This document shows positions 56,378 through 64,000 of a stretch of DNA of 64,000 nt, one piece after another. Location: contig NZ_SACO01000002.1 of assembly GCF_004005905.1 (NCBI RefSeq), positions 395,227-459,226 of the forward strand, given 5' to 3'. The stretch is from Novosphingobium umbonatum. GTDB taxonomy: Bacteria; Pseudomonadota; Alphaproteobacteria; Sphingomonadales; Sphingomonadaceae. Positions within the stretch are counted from its first letter, which is position 1. Each line of letters starts with the position of its first letter. Position numbers and translations under genes: made by a program. The notes below the pieces were generated by a model, which was not told where the DNA came from, made no database searches, and was given only the letters and a program-made list of their open reading frames with translations.

Positions 56378-58585
56378 TTAGAACTTTACACTGGCACGGA
56401 TGCCGAAAGTGCGCGGAGCCTGGAACTGGTAGGTGTTCTTCAGCGCCACGAAATTGCGCGCCGCATTGGCCAGCACCACCTTGTCGGTGAAGTTACGGAC
56501 ATAGGCATCGATCTGCCATCCGCCATGCGCAGGCTTGAAATTCACCGAAAGATTGCCGGTGACATAGGCCTTGGAGCGCGTGTCGGCATCGTTGAACACG
56601 TCATAATAGAAGTCCGAGGAATATTTGCCATCGATGCGCGGGGTCAGCGAACCCACGCCCAGATCGATCATGCGTTCCGCCCCGAACGTGGCGGTGAAGG
56701 CGGGCGCGTTGGGCAGGCGATGGCCGCTGATGTCGCGGGTGGTGCCGCCGCCATCGCGCACCGAAATGCCCTTGCCGAATTCGGTGTGCAGATAGGCGAT
56801 GTTGCTATCCAGACGGAAGCCCTCGATCAGGGCAATGGTCTGCAATTCGGCGCCATAGATCTTGGCCGAACCGATGTTGAAAATGCCCGAACCGCCGCTC
56901 AACGCATCGGTGGAACGCGAGGCCTGATAGCCGCTGTAGTCGAAATAGAAGGCGGCAGCGTTCACCTGCAGCTTGTTGTCGAGGAAGCGGTTCTTGGTGC
57001 CGATTTCCCATGCCTTCAAGGTTTCGGGCGCATAGGCCACCGAGGCCGCGCTGCCGTTGGAGTTGAAGCCGCCCGATTTGTAGCCGGTATCAAACTTGGC
57101 ATAGACGAGGCTGCGCGGGGTGATCTGATAGTCCACACCGGCGTGATAGGTCAGCTTGGACGTGCTCATATCGCCATTGCCCGGCGTGGTCAGCGTCCGG
57201 TTGGGCGCAAAGGGGCTGGCCAGTGCGGGCAGATAAAGCACGGCATTGCCGATGCGCGACTTGCTGTCCCAGGTGTTGCGCGCGCCAAGGCTCAGCTTGA
57301 CCTGATCGTTCAGACGATAAGCCACCTGTCCGAAAATGGCGTCCGACTTGGTCAGGATGTCATAGTCGAACTTGATGCCATATTTGCCCGCCTGCCCCAT
57401 CGCGGACAGCGCCGCGCCGGGGGCGAACATGCCGGTCATCTGCAGGTTATACAGGCCCGAATTGATGATGTTGCGTTCCTGGAAATGGAACCAGCCGGTC
57501 TGGAAAAACAGCTTGGAAGCGCTGCTGTTCGACAGGCGCACTTCGTGGTTCCAGGTCTTGGGATCTTCGCCCTGAATGAACTGGCGCACCGCATCATAGA
57601 CAGGGCCGGTGGCATCGGTCTTGCGGCGGAAGCTGCTCTTGTCGAAACCACCAGCATAGGTCAGCGACAGACCAGCGGGCAGCGCATCATAAACCGCTTC
57701 CCAACGCACGCGATCAGCCGTCAGCTTGGTCGAGCTGGGCGCATTGCCCGAGAAAGTCTGCACATTGGCCAGCGAAACGCGGGTGCGGATCGTGCTGTCC
57801 TTGGTCACATCGCCGACATTGTCGATCGAGTCATGCTGATAAGAAGCCCAGAGCTTCAGACCATCGACCGGACGCCATGCCATCTGGAAACGGCCCGAGG
57901 CCACATTGCTGTCATCGCCGCGCAACGTCTGGCCATTGTACAGGCCGGTCACCGTGCGATAGCCCTGATGATAGCGATAGGTGCCCGAAGCGCGCACCTG
58001 CAACTTGTCGGTTACCGCGATATTGGCGCCCAGATCGCTTTCAAACGCGCCATAATTGCCCACGCCCAGCGCGGCATAGCCGCCATCCTTGGCCGTGGGG
58101 CGGTTGGTGATGATCGAGAGCAGACCGCCGGTTGAGTTGCGGCCATTGAGCGTGCCCTGCGGGCCCTTCAACACTTCCACGCGGGCAATGTCATACATCG
58201 AGGAGGCGATGTTGAACGAGCGGTTGGTGTAAAAACCGTCGCGGGCAATCGGCACCGAAGGGTCGCCGGTTTCGGTCACGTCGGTCGAGGCAATGCCGCG
58301 CACCGCGACATAGGCGGCGCCGGTGCTGCTGGTGATGTTCAGGCTGGGGTCGATCGAGGACAGGGCCTGCACATTGCTGATGCCCTTACCCGCCAGATCG
58401 GCACCGGTGTAGACGGTCAGCGCGATAGGCGTCTTTTGCGCAGCGGTTTCCACGCGACTGGCGGTCACCACAATTTCCTGCAAACCAGCGGGCTTGGCTT
58501 CCTGCGCCATGGCTGGAGTGGCCAGCGAGCAGAAAGCGACCATGCTGACGGATGCGCAAAGCGCGGCGGAAAAACCGCTGTTCAT
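56378..58585 (-). CDS. TonB-dependent outer-membrane receptor
   Basis: The protein has 735 residues from the ATG at 58585 (GGGAGAG upstream). It has a signal peptide ending AMA, a plug domain (LQEIVVTASRVETAAQKTP, then VEVLKGPQGTLNGRNSTGG) and a barrel ending in the terminal Phe (GIRASVKF). The NGRNSTGG pattern marks the sphingomonad receptors used for aromatic and glycoside uptake. It is divergent from the MFS/deglycosidase operon and probably brings in the glycosylated substrate. Confidence 0.9.
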   Translation of the reverse strand: MNSGFSAALCASVSMVAFCSLATPAMAQEAKPAGLQEIVVTASRVETAAQKTPIALTVYTGADLAGKGISNVQALSSIDPSLNITSSTGAAYVAVRGIASTDVTETGDPSVPIARDGFYTNRSFNIASSMYDIARVEVLKGPQGTLNGRNSTGGLLSIITNRPTAKDGGYAALGVGNYGAFESDLGANIAVTDKLQVRASGTYRYHQGYRTVTGLYNGQTLRGDDSNVASGRFQMAWRPVDGLKLWASYQHDSIDNVGDVTKDSTIRTRVSLANVQTFSGNAPSSTKLTADRVRWEAVYDALPAGLSLTYAGGFDKSSFRRKTDATGPVYDAVRQFIQGEDPKTWNHEVRLSNSSASKLFFQTGWFHFQERNIINSGLYNLQMTGMFAPGAALSAMGQAGKYGIKFDYDILTKSDAIFGQVAYRLNDQVKLSLGARNTWDSKSRIGNAVLYLPALASPFAPNRTLTTPGNGDMSTSKLTYHAGVDYQITPRSLVYAKFDTGYKSGGFNSNGSAASVAYAPETLKAWEIGTKNRFLDNKLQVNAAAFYFDYSGYQASRSTDALSGGSGIFNIGSAKIYGAELQTIALIEGFRLDSNIAYLHTEFGKGISVRDGGGTTRDISGHRLPNAPAFTATFGAERMIDLGVGSLTPRIDGKYSSDFYYDVFNDADTRSKAYVTGNLSVNFKPAHGGWQIDAYVRNFTDKVVLANAARNFVALKNTYQFQAPRTFGIRASVKF

Positions 58586-58639
58586 CGTAACTCTCCCAGT
58601 GCGGAGGCGGATGTTGACCCCGCCGCCCAATCCAAAATC

Positions 58640-58655
58640 AAAACTCGGGTTCTAA
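58640..58655. repeat. 16-bp near-identical direct repeat, copy 1
   Basis: AAAACTCGGGTTCTAA differs from copy 2 at two bases. It overlaps the -10 region of a TTGACA-type minus-strand promoter (-35 at 58682-58677) for the TonB receptor. Confidence 0.55.
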
Positions 58656-58682
58656 AATGTGAGCAGAAAATTCACCTGTCAA
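58652..58682 (-). promoter_or_regulatory. promoter of the second TonB receptor
   Basis: On the minus strand TTGACA (58682-58677) is followed 17-18 bp later by CATTTT/ATTTTA as the -10. The first AAAACT-GGTTCTAA repeat overlaps the -10, a likely regulator target. Confidence 0.45.
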
Positions 58683-58842
58683 CCATGCAGCTTTGCCACC
58701 CATTGCCTCGGCCCCGGTTTTGCCAGAGCAGTGTGGCAAATTGGCAGCGCCTTGCGGATTGGCCCAGCCTATTGAGCCAAGCGCCGGATGTTGCGGCAAA
58801 GGCATGGACAGATGGATTCGGAAACTGCGCGCCATCCATATA

Positions 58843-58858
58843 AAAACTGAGGTTCTAA
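58843..58858. repeat. 16-bp near-identical direct repeat, copy 2
   Basis: AAAACTGAGGTTCTAA is in the same orientation as copy 1, 203 bp away and inside the divergent intergenic region. A shared binding protein, perhaps the nearby LysR or TetR regulator, is likely. Confidence 0.55.
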
Positions 58859-58975
58859 TCTGTAAAATTCATAATCCTGATCGAAAATCATCAAACGAAA
58901 TGATGGAGGCGCCAGGTGTCCCGTCGCGATGCACCTCCCCGCGACAGGCGTGGCGCCAGCCTGGTCGCGAAGCGC

Positions 58976-59005
58976 TTGACAAATCCGACGGGCCGCTCCT
59001 ATTTT
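58976..59005 (+). promoter_or_regulatory. sigma70-type promoter of the MFS-deglycosidase operon
   Basis: TTGACA (58976-58981) and TATTTT (59000-59005) are 18 bp apart and about 70 bp before the MFS ATG. The -10 lies inside a partial palindrome, TATTTTCAGAATA. Confidence 0.55.
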
Positions 59006-59073
59006 CAGAATACAAATTCCAATAACGCCAGCCCGCTTGCCATGCGCGCGGCCTCGAATCGGGAGAGAGTTGA

Positions 59074-60291
59074 ATGGAGCCCGCCCCAGCCATGCCCAAG
59101 CGCAGGGCCGGCACTGCGCAAGGTATCACCTTGGTAACCGTGGCCTTTTTGCCCATTGTTGCCATTGTTTCGATGTTCCCCGCGGTGCCCGCGATTATCG
59201 AGCATTTTTCCAAAAGCGACCCTTCGGCCATGGCCAAGGTTCCCGCCATGGTATCGGCCCCCGGTCTGACCATCGCCCTGCTGGCGTTGGTGGCAGGCCT
59301 GCTGGTGGACCGTTATGGCCGCCGCCGCCTGTTGCTGGTTTCGACCAGTCTCTATGGCATCGTCGGTGCAGCGCCTTTCTTCCTCGATTCGATTGACCAG
59401 ATTTATGCCTCGCGTCTGGCGCTGGGCGTAGCCGAGGCGGCGATTCTCACCACGCTCAACACTTTGGTGGGCGATTATTGGGAAGAGAAAGACCGCCGCT
59501 TCTGGCTGACCATGCAGGGCCTGCTCGGGCCGTTTCTGGGCAGCGCGGTGATCCTTGCCTCGGGCTATCTCACGCAATTCCAGTGGAACGCCACTTTCCT
59601 CATCTATCTGGTCGGCTTCCCCGCTTTCTTCGCCAGCTACGCCTTCCTCTATGAGCCTGAAAGCGACGAGACTGTCCGCAAGATGCTGGGCATGGACGAA
59701 GCGCCCACCGCTTTCCCTTGGAACGCGGTGCTGACCTTTGCCGGCTTCACCCTGCTGGGCAGCGCGCTTTATTATGTCTTCATCATCAATGGCGGCATGG
59801 TGTGGCAGGAAATCGGCGTGAAAGACGCCAGCGAAATCGGCCGCCTGACCACCATCCCCAGCCTGTTCGTCATGGCGGGCGCGGGCGTGTTCTGGTTCAC
59901 CGGCAAATTCGGCATCCGCTGGCAATTGTTCGCGCTCTTCGCGCTGCTGGGCGTGGGCCTTTTGGTCATCGGCATGATCCATGACTGGCGCGGCATGGTG
60001 GTTGGCATGGCCATCCAGCAGACCGGCGCGGGCATGGCGGTGCCCTGTCTGGTGGCTTGGGCGCAGAGCAAGCTGCCCTTTGCCCATCGCGGGCGCGGCA
60101 TGGGCATCTGGACCGCCTGTTTCTTCTTTGGCCAGTTCACCTCTCCGCTGTTGGTCAGCGCCTTGCGCGTGTCCAGCGGCACGATGCAGGGCGCATTCCA
60201 AATCGCGGGTGGCTTTGGCCTCGCCTGCGCTTTGCTGGTGTTGATCGTTGTTTCCGGGCGTGCGCGCGACGCCGCCCCTATCGGAGCCTAA
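59074..60291 (+). CDS. MFS transporter
   Basis: The 405-residue membrane protein has about 12 helices and the MFS loop LLVDRYGRRRLLLVSTSLYG between TM2 and TM3. GGGAGAGAG precedes the ATG. It is the first gene of the plus-strand operon with the C-glycoside deglycosidase and GH1 genes, so it probably carries the glycoside or aglycone across the inner membrane. It is 4 bp from the next gene, consistent with an operon. Confidence 0.87.
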   Translation: MEPAPAMPKRRAGTAQGITLVTVAFLPIVAIVSMFPAVPAIIEHFSKSDPSAMAKVPAMVSAPGLTIALLALVAGLLVDRYGRRRLLLVSTSLYGIVGAAPFFLDSIDQIYASRLALGVAEAAILTTLNTLVGDYWEEKDRRFWLTMQGLLGPFLGSAVILASGYLTQFQWNATFLIYLVGFPAFFASYAFLYEPESDETVRKMLGMDEAPTAFPWNAVLTFAGFTLLGSALYYVFIINGGMVWQEIGVKDASEIGRLTTIPSLFVMAGAGVFWFTGKFGIRWQLFALFALLGVGLLVIGMIHDWRGMVVGMAIQQTGAGMAVPCLVAWAQSKLPFAHRGRGMGIWTACFFFGQFTSPLLVSALRVSSGTMQGAFQIAGGFGLACALLVLIVVSGRARDAAPIGA

Positions 60292-60295
60292 TCGC

Positions 60296-61297
60296 ATGAA
60301 ATCGAAGATCCAGCGGGGCATCAGCCTCTATAGTTTTCAGGAGGAAATGTTCCTCGGCCGCATGAGCGTCGAAGATGTGGTGGCCTTTGGTGCCAGCATC
60401 GGCGCGAAGGGTATCGAAATCCTGCCCGAGCAGAACATGCCCACCTTCCCCAACATCACCGACCAGCAGATTGGCGAATGGCAGGACATGCTGGCCCGCC
60501 ATGGCGCGCATTTCACCTGCTATGACATGTTCCTCGACACCAAGCGCCGCAAGGACCGCCTGATGAGCGATGAGGAACAGGTGGAAAGCATCCATCGCGA
60601 TCTGGTGCTGTGCAACCGCCTTGGCATCAAGAATATGCGCATCCTGATTTTCGTGCGCCCCGATATCCTCGAAAAATGCGTGCCCATGGCGGAAAAGCTG
60701 GACGTGCATATGGGGGTGGAAGTGCATGCTCCGTGGTATCTGGACCATGCATGGATCCTGCGCACCATCGAAGTGGCCGATCGCCTGAAGACGAAACATC
60801 TGGGCATCCTGCCCGATATGGGCATCTTCATGAAGCATTACCCGCCCGCCTTCCGCGCCCGTTTCGAACGCCAGGGCGCCCGCCCAGAGGTCACGCAATT
60901 CATTGTGGACCAGCACGAGCAGAAGGTGATGTGCGAATACACCATCTATGAGGTCGCGGTGAAGATGCAGGGCAACAAGGCCGAAGTGGCCATGGCCGAA
61001 ACCCTGCGCCACGCCCCCTATGCCAACCCGAAGCGGATTGGCGATTTCGCCCCCTATTTCCGCCATATTCAGGCCAAGTTCTATGAAATGAACGAGGATT
61101 ATACCGATCCCGCACTGGCCTATGACGAGGTGATCCCCGAGCTGGTCAAGGCCGGTTGGGAAGGCACTTTGTCTTCTGAATATGAAGGCAACCGCTGGAT
61201 TCAGGACGTGCATGAAGTGGACAGCCGCGAACAAGTCCGGCGCCAGCATGTAATGTTTGAACGGTTGATCGCCAAGGCTGAAGCGGAGCTGGCATAA
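60296..61297 (+). CDS. C-glycoside deglycosidase alpha subunit (xylose-isomerase-like TIM barrel)
   Basis: The 333-residue protein starts at 60296. It is a sugar-isomerase/epimerase-type TIM barrel with candidate metal ligands Glu142 (MGVEVHAPW), Asp174 (LGILPDMGIF), His257 (YFRHIQAKF) and Glu295 (TLSSEYEGNR). The pairing with a DUF6379 gene directly downstream (stop and start overlap by 1 base) is the hallmark of the two-subunit C-glycoside deglycosidase (CarC/DfgA type). That enzyme breaks the C-C sugar bond after 3''-oxidation. No 3''-oxidase gene is in the window. Confidence 0.75.
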   Translation: MKSKIQRGISLYSFQEEMFLGRMSVEDVVAFGASIGAKGIEILPEQNMPTFPNITDQQIGEWQDMLARHGAHFTCYDMFLDTKRRKDRLMSDEEQVESIHRDLVLCNRLGIKNMRILIFVRPDILEKCVPMAEKLDVHMGVEVHAPWYLDHAWILRTIEVADRLKTKHLGILPDMGIFMKHYPPAFRARFERQGARPEVTQFIVDQHEQKVMCEYTIYEVAVKMQGNKAEVAMAETLRHAPYANPKRIGDFAPYFRHIQAKFYEMNEDYTDPALAYDEVIPELVKAGWEGTLSSEYEGNRWIQDVHEVDSREQVRRQHVMFERLIAKAEAELA

Positions 61298-61683
61298 TGT
61301 TTGACAAATATATCATCGACCCCGCCTCGGTTGCCAACACCGGCCCTGCCGACGCGCCCACCGGCTTTTCCTTCACCACCAAGCTGGGCTATTATCGCGG
61401 GCTTGGCCTTTCCATGGTGGAAGACCTCAAGGTTTCCATCGATGGCGAGGCGCTGCCGCGTGAGGCCGTGCTGTTTGACGAAGGCCAAGGCCCCCTGACG
61501 CTGGACCAGATGGAAGAAGCTTTCGACCGTCGCTGGGCCTTTGGCGCGCCGGCCACAATCACGGTGGCGCTGGAAGGCGGCTTCCCCAAGGGCGAGCACA
61601 AGCTGACGCTGCAACAGCGCCTGCGCATCTCCTATATGCCCTTCCCCAGCTTCAACAATGACGAGAAGGTCATCTCCTTCTAA
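61297..61683 (+). CDS. C-glycoside deglycosidase beta subunit (DUF6379)
   Basis: The 128-residue protein has the DUF6379 pattern FDKYIIDPASV, TGFSFTTKLGYYRGLGLSMV, VSIDGEALPREAVLF and the C-terminal LRISYMPFPSFNNDEKVISF. It is the small subunit that completes the active site of the two-part deglycosidase. Its start overlaps the alpha subunit stop (TAATG), so 1:1 synthesis is likely. The family assignment is strong; the glycoside substrate is not known. Confidence 0.8.
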   Translation: MFDKYIIDPASVANTGPADAPTGFSFTTKLGYYRGLGLSMVEDLKVSIDGEALPREAVLFDEGQGPLTLDQMEEAFDRRWAFGAPATITVALEGGFPKGEHKLTLQQRLRISYMPFPSFNNDEKVISF

Positions 61684-61742
61684 GTCCCTGCGCCTACCCC
61701 CGCCCGATGCATGGGCGGGGGAGGTATTTTGGAGAGAATGCC

Positions 61743-63083
61743 ATGGATCGACGCCAGCTGCTCAAATCCGCAGCCTTGGGCGCCCTGCCCGCCATCGCCC
61801 CCTTGCCTCTGCAAGCAGCCACCAAGGCCAAGCCTTTCAACCCTGCGTTTCCGCAGGGATTTTTATGGGGCGCCTCCACCGCAGCCTATCAGGTGGAAGG
61901 CAATAATACGGCGTCCGACATATGGATTCTGGAACATATGACGCCCACCGTCTATGCCGAGCCTTCGGGCGATGCGGCCAACAGTTTCCTGTTGTGGGAA
62001 CGCGATCTGGATCTGGTGAAAAGTCTGGGCCTCAACGCCTATCGCTTCTCTCTAGAATGGGCGCGGATCGAACCGGAACAGGGCCAGTTCTCGATTGCCA
62101 TGCTGGACCATTACAAGGCGATGATCGCCGGTTGCCATGCGCGCGGATTGACGCCGGTGGTAACTTTCAACCATTTCACCACCCCGCGCTGGTTTGCCGC
62201 CAAGGGGGGCTGGCATAGTGAAGAATCGCCCTCACTTTTCGCCCGCTTCTGTGACAAGGCCGCGCGGCATCTGGCCGATGGTATCGCCTATGCCACCACG
62301 CTGAACGAACCCAACCTGTCGGGCAAGCTGGGAGAATTGCTGCCCGGCGACCTGCTGGGGGCCGATAAAGCCATGGTGGAGGCCGCGGCCAAGGCGCTGG
62401 GCGTGCCGATCTATCAACCGGGCAACCCGCTCTATACGCCCGATGGCGCCCGCACGCAAAAGCATCTGCTGGCCGGACACAGCGCCGGACGGGCCGCGAT
62501 CAAGGCGGTGCGCGGCAATCTGCCCGTAGGCGTCAGTCTGGCCATGTTGGACGAGCAGGCCGCGCCCGACCTGCCCAAGGGCAAGGTCAGCCTGCGCGAC
62601 AAGATGCGCGAACATTATTATGGGGATTGGCTGCGTCTGGCCAAGGTGGATTGCGACTTTCTCGGCATCCAGAATTACGAACGCAGCGTATGGGACGACA
62701 AGGGCAAACGACCTGCGCCGAAGGGCGCCGTTACCAACACCATGGGCGCGGAAGTCTATCCGCCCTCACTGGCCGGTGTGGCGCGCTATGCCCATGCGGA
62801 AACCGGCCTGCCGATCATGGTGACCGAACATGGCGTAGGCAGCGAGCATGACGAGATCCGCGCCAACCTGATCCCCGCCGCGCTCACCGAGCTTAAAAAG
62901 GCGATGGATGATGGCGTGCCAGTGCTGGGCTATCTGCACTGGTCGCTGGTCGACAATTATGAATGGGTTTTCGGGTATAAAATCCAGTTTGGCCTGTGCA
63001 AGCTGGACCGACAGACCTTTGCGCGAACGCCAAAACCAAGCGCCGAGGTTTTGGGCAAGATAGCAAAAGCCAACAGTCTTTAA
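61743..63083 (+). CDS. GH1 family beta-glucosidase, exported
   Basis: The 446-residue protein starts at 61743 (GGAGAG upstream). It has a twin-arginine-like signal (MDRRQLLKSAALGALPAIAP) and the GH1 barrel. FLWGASTAAYQVEG begins the fold, Glu189 in TTLNEPN is the acid/base and Glu362 in VTEHGVGSEHD is the nucleophile (His replaces the usual Asn of TENG). It hydrolyses beta-linked O-glycosides in the periplasm. It closes the deglycosidase operon. Confidence 0.87.
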   Translation: MDRRQLLKSAALGALPAIAPLPLQAATKAKPFNPAFPQGFLWGASTAAYQVEGNNTASDIWILEHMTPTVYAEPSGDAANSFLLWERDLDLVKSLGLNAYRFSLEWARIEPEQGQFSIAMLDHYKAMIAGCHARGLTPVVTFNHFTTPRWFAAKGGWHSEESPSLFARFCDKAARHLADGIAYATTLNEPNLSGKLGELLPGDLLGADKAMVEAAAKALGVPIYQPGNPLYTPDGARTQKHLLAGHSAGRAAIKAVRGNLPVGVSLAMLDEQAAPDLPKGKVSLRDKMREHYYGDWLRLAKVDCDFLGIQNYERSVWDDKGKRPAPKGAVTNTMGAEVYPPSLAGVARYAHAETGLPIMVTEHGVGSEHDEIRANLIPAALTELKKAMDDGVPVLGYLHWSLVDNYEWVFGYKIQFGLCKLDRQTFARTPKPSAEVLGKIAKANSL

Positions 63084-63085
63084 AG

Positions 63086-63114
63086 AAAAGGGGGGCTTCC
63101 ACGGCCCCCTTTTT
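63086..63114. terminator. bidirectional terminator between GH1 and TetR genes
   Basis: AAAAGGGGGGC and GCCCCCTTTTT form an inverted repeat around TTCCACG. T-runs flank it on both strands, suiting the convergent GH1 and TetR genes. Confidence 0.85.
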
Positions 63115-63117
63115 CAT

Positions 63118-63777
63118 TCAGACCACCGGAGCGGTGACGAGAAAAGCCGCCATCATCCTCGCCAGATCCTGCTTCAACACTTCCCAATCGCCTTCCCACG
63201 CCGCAGTGGTCGCCGACCCGAAACCCAGATAGCGGGCAATCGAGGCATAGAGGACGCGAAACACGCTATCCACCGCACGCAGGGGATCTGGTTGGGCAAT
63301 GCGGCTGGCGTGGAGAAGCAGAGCTTCTTTGACCGAATTGGCGGTGGCAGCATAGGACGTTTTACCCGTAGCGGCGACCAGCGGATCGACGCTCGCGCGC
63401 ATCATCAAGGCACGCATAATGCCGGCATTGTCACGCAGAGTTTCCGCCACAGCTTCGGTCAACGCCACCACCAAGGCTTCAAGTTCCCCTGCCCCATGGC
63501 GAGCAGCAGCCAGCCTCTGCCCCATCTGCTGATCCACCCTTTCCAGCACACGCAGTTGGACCGCATGGAGCAGCGCATCCTTGCTTTCAAAGCGGTTATA
63601 GATCGAGCCGATGGACACTTTGCCCTTCTTGCTCACCTCAAGCAGCGTGAATTCATCACTCCCTCGCTCGACCATCAAGGCTTCTGCAGCGGCGATCATG
63701 CGCTCGTAGGAGGCTTTGGACCGCCCCTGGACGGGTGCGCGCAAAGCAGTGGTAAGACCGATATCTTGTTTATCCAT
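63118..63777 (-). CDS. TetR/AcrR-family transcriptional regulator
   Basis: The 219-residue regulator has an N-terminal TetR HTH (residues 18-65; SKASYERMIAAAEALMVERG, then VSIGSIYNRFESKDALLHAV). The C-terminal ligand domain is divergent. It is convergent with the GH1 gene. It may repress the deglycosidase operon, or another gene beyond the window. AAGGTCG precedes the ATG. Confidence 0.88.
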   Translation of the reverse strand: MDKQDIGLTTALRAPVQGRSKASYERMIAAAEALMVERGSDEFTLLEVSKKGKVSIGSIYNRFESKDALLHAVQLRVLERVDQQMGQRLAAARHGAGELEALVVALTEAVAETLRDNAGIMRALMMRASVDPLVAATGKTSYAATANSVKEALLLHASRIAQPDPLRAVDSVFRVLYASIARYLGFGSATTAAWEGDWEVLKQDLARMMAAFLVTAPVV

Positions 63778-63917
63778 CGACCTTATGTCGGCATTTTGGG
63801 GAGTTGGGTCAAGCGCCTGGCTTGTACTGCCTGTGCATGGGCAGCGTAAGATGGGGGAGAGCTAAATTTTTCATTGCGAACGGGTTTTTCAATCTTTTTG
63901 GATGCGTCGGCTATAAT

Positions 63918-64000
63918 GCCTGGCGACGACCTACTCTTCCAACGCTTGAGCGTTAGTACCATTGGCGCGGTCAGGTTTCACGGCCGAGTTCGAGATGGGA
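63918..64000 (-). rRNA. rrf: 3' part of 5S rRNA, cut by the window end
   Basis: The minus-strand sequence reads TCTCGAACTCGGCCGTGAAA, then the GCGCCAATGGTACT loop and the 3' end GTAGGTCGTCGCCAGGC at 63918, the typical alphaproteobacterial 5S layout. The 5' part lies beyond 64000, so an rRNA operon on the minus strand lies to the right. No tRNA is seen just downstream of the 5S. Confidence 0.9.

Noticed and set aside
56525..58135. 536-residue plus-strand open frame opposite the TonB receptor
   Set aside because: Antisense shadow of a complete receptor gene with a signal peptide and terminal Phe.
59005..60321. 438-residue minus-strand open frame
   Set aside because: It covers the MFS gene on the other strand and has no recognisable features.

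Overview
The window looks like a chromosome segment of a GC-rich alphaproteobacterium, most likely a sphingomonad (Novosphingobium/Sphingomonas type). Reasons: strongly GC-biased codon use, two TonB receptors tied to catabolic genes, a quinoprotein alcohol oxidation locus, and an alphaproteobacterial-type 5S rRNA end at the right edge. This placement is inference; no alignment was run.

Layout. (1) 1-2430: a LuxR-type regulator and two orphan small proteins. (2) About 2600-6220: an AT-richer mobile island with a decayed parDE toxin-antitoxin pair, a probable HUH replication/relaxase-like protein, an XRE repressor, an excisionase-like HTH protein and a tyrosine integrase. It abuts the 5' half of a tRNA-Val(UAC) gene whose 3' half is missing. 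A sigma70-like promoter with an embedded palindrome sits between the repressor and xis-int. (3) 6354-11406: an isoquinoline-oxidoreductase-like molybdenum hydroxylase pair (large and small subunits), a Bcr/CflA-like MFS exporter with an internal deletion, and an aldo/keto reductase. (4) 11681-29426: a complete-looking quinoprotein ethanol oxidation locus. It holds a TonB receptor, ExaC-type acetaldehyde dehydrogenase plus DUF779 protein, FIST sensor, hybrid kinase, LuxR response regulator, a PQQ alcohol dehydrogenase with the lanthanide-type Asp-x-Asp signature, a XoxJ-like binding protein, two c-type cytochromes, a beta-propeller, a porin, a metallohydrolase, a SoxYZ-like carrier and a rhodanese-like CxxxCW protein. 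A short motif (ACCWWGGTnCAAT) recurs in the promoters of this block and suggests one regulon. (5) 29765-49659: a 2-hydroxyacid dehydrogenase, then a long, mostly translationally coupled amine/opine-like catabolic cluster. It contains a HAD dehalogenase-like protein, two DAO-type FAD oxidases, a peptide/opine ABC transporter with fused ATPases, an HcnABC/opine-oxidase-like three-subunit dehydrogenase, two aldehyde dehydrogenases, an acetyltransferase, a tartrate/malate dehydrogenase, a class III aminotransferase, an Lrp regulator, an M20 amidohydrolase and a cupin. It ends in a 16-bp-stem terminator. (6) 49746-63777: an aromatic/flavonoid-like catabolic locus. A minus-strand operon (flavin monooxygenase, extradiol dioxygenase, SnoaL-like, alpha/beta hydrolase, cyclase, FAH hydrolase) lies under a LysR regulator. 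Divergent to a TonB receptor is a plus-strand operon (MFS, C-glycoside deglycosidase alpha and beta, GH1 beta-glucosidase), followed by a TetR regulator. (7) 63918-64000: the 3' part of a 5S rRNA on the minus strand, so an rRNA operon lies just outside.

The most interesting parts are block 6, which couples C- and O-deglycosylation to aromatic ring cleavage, the shared promoter motif and lanthanide signature in block 4, and the integrative element at the broken tRNA-Val.
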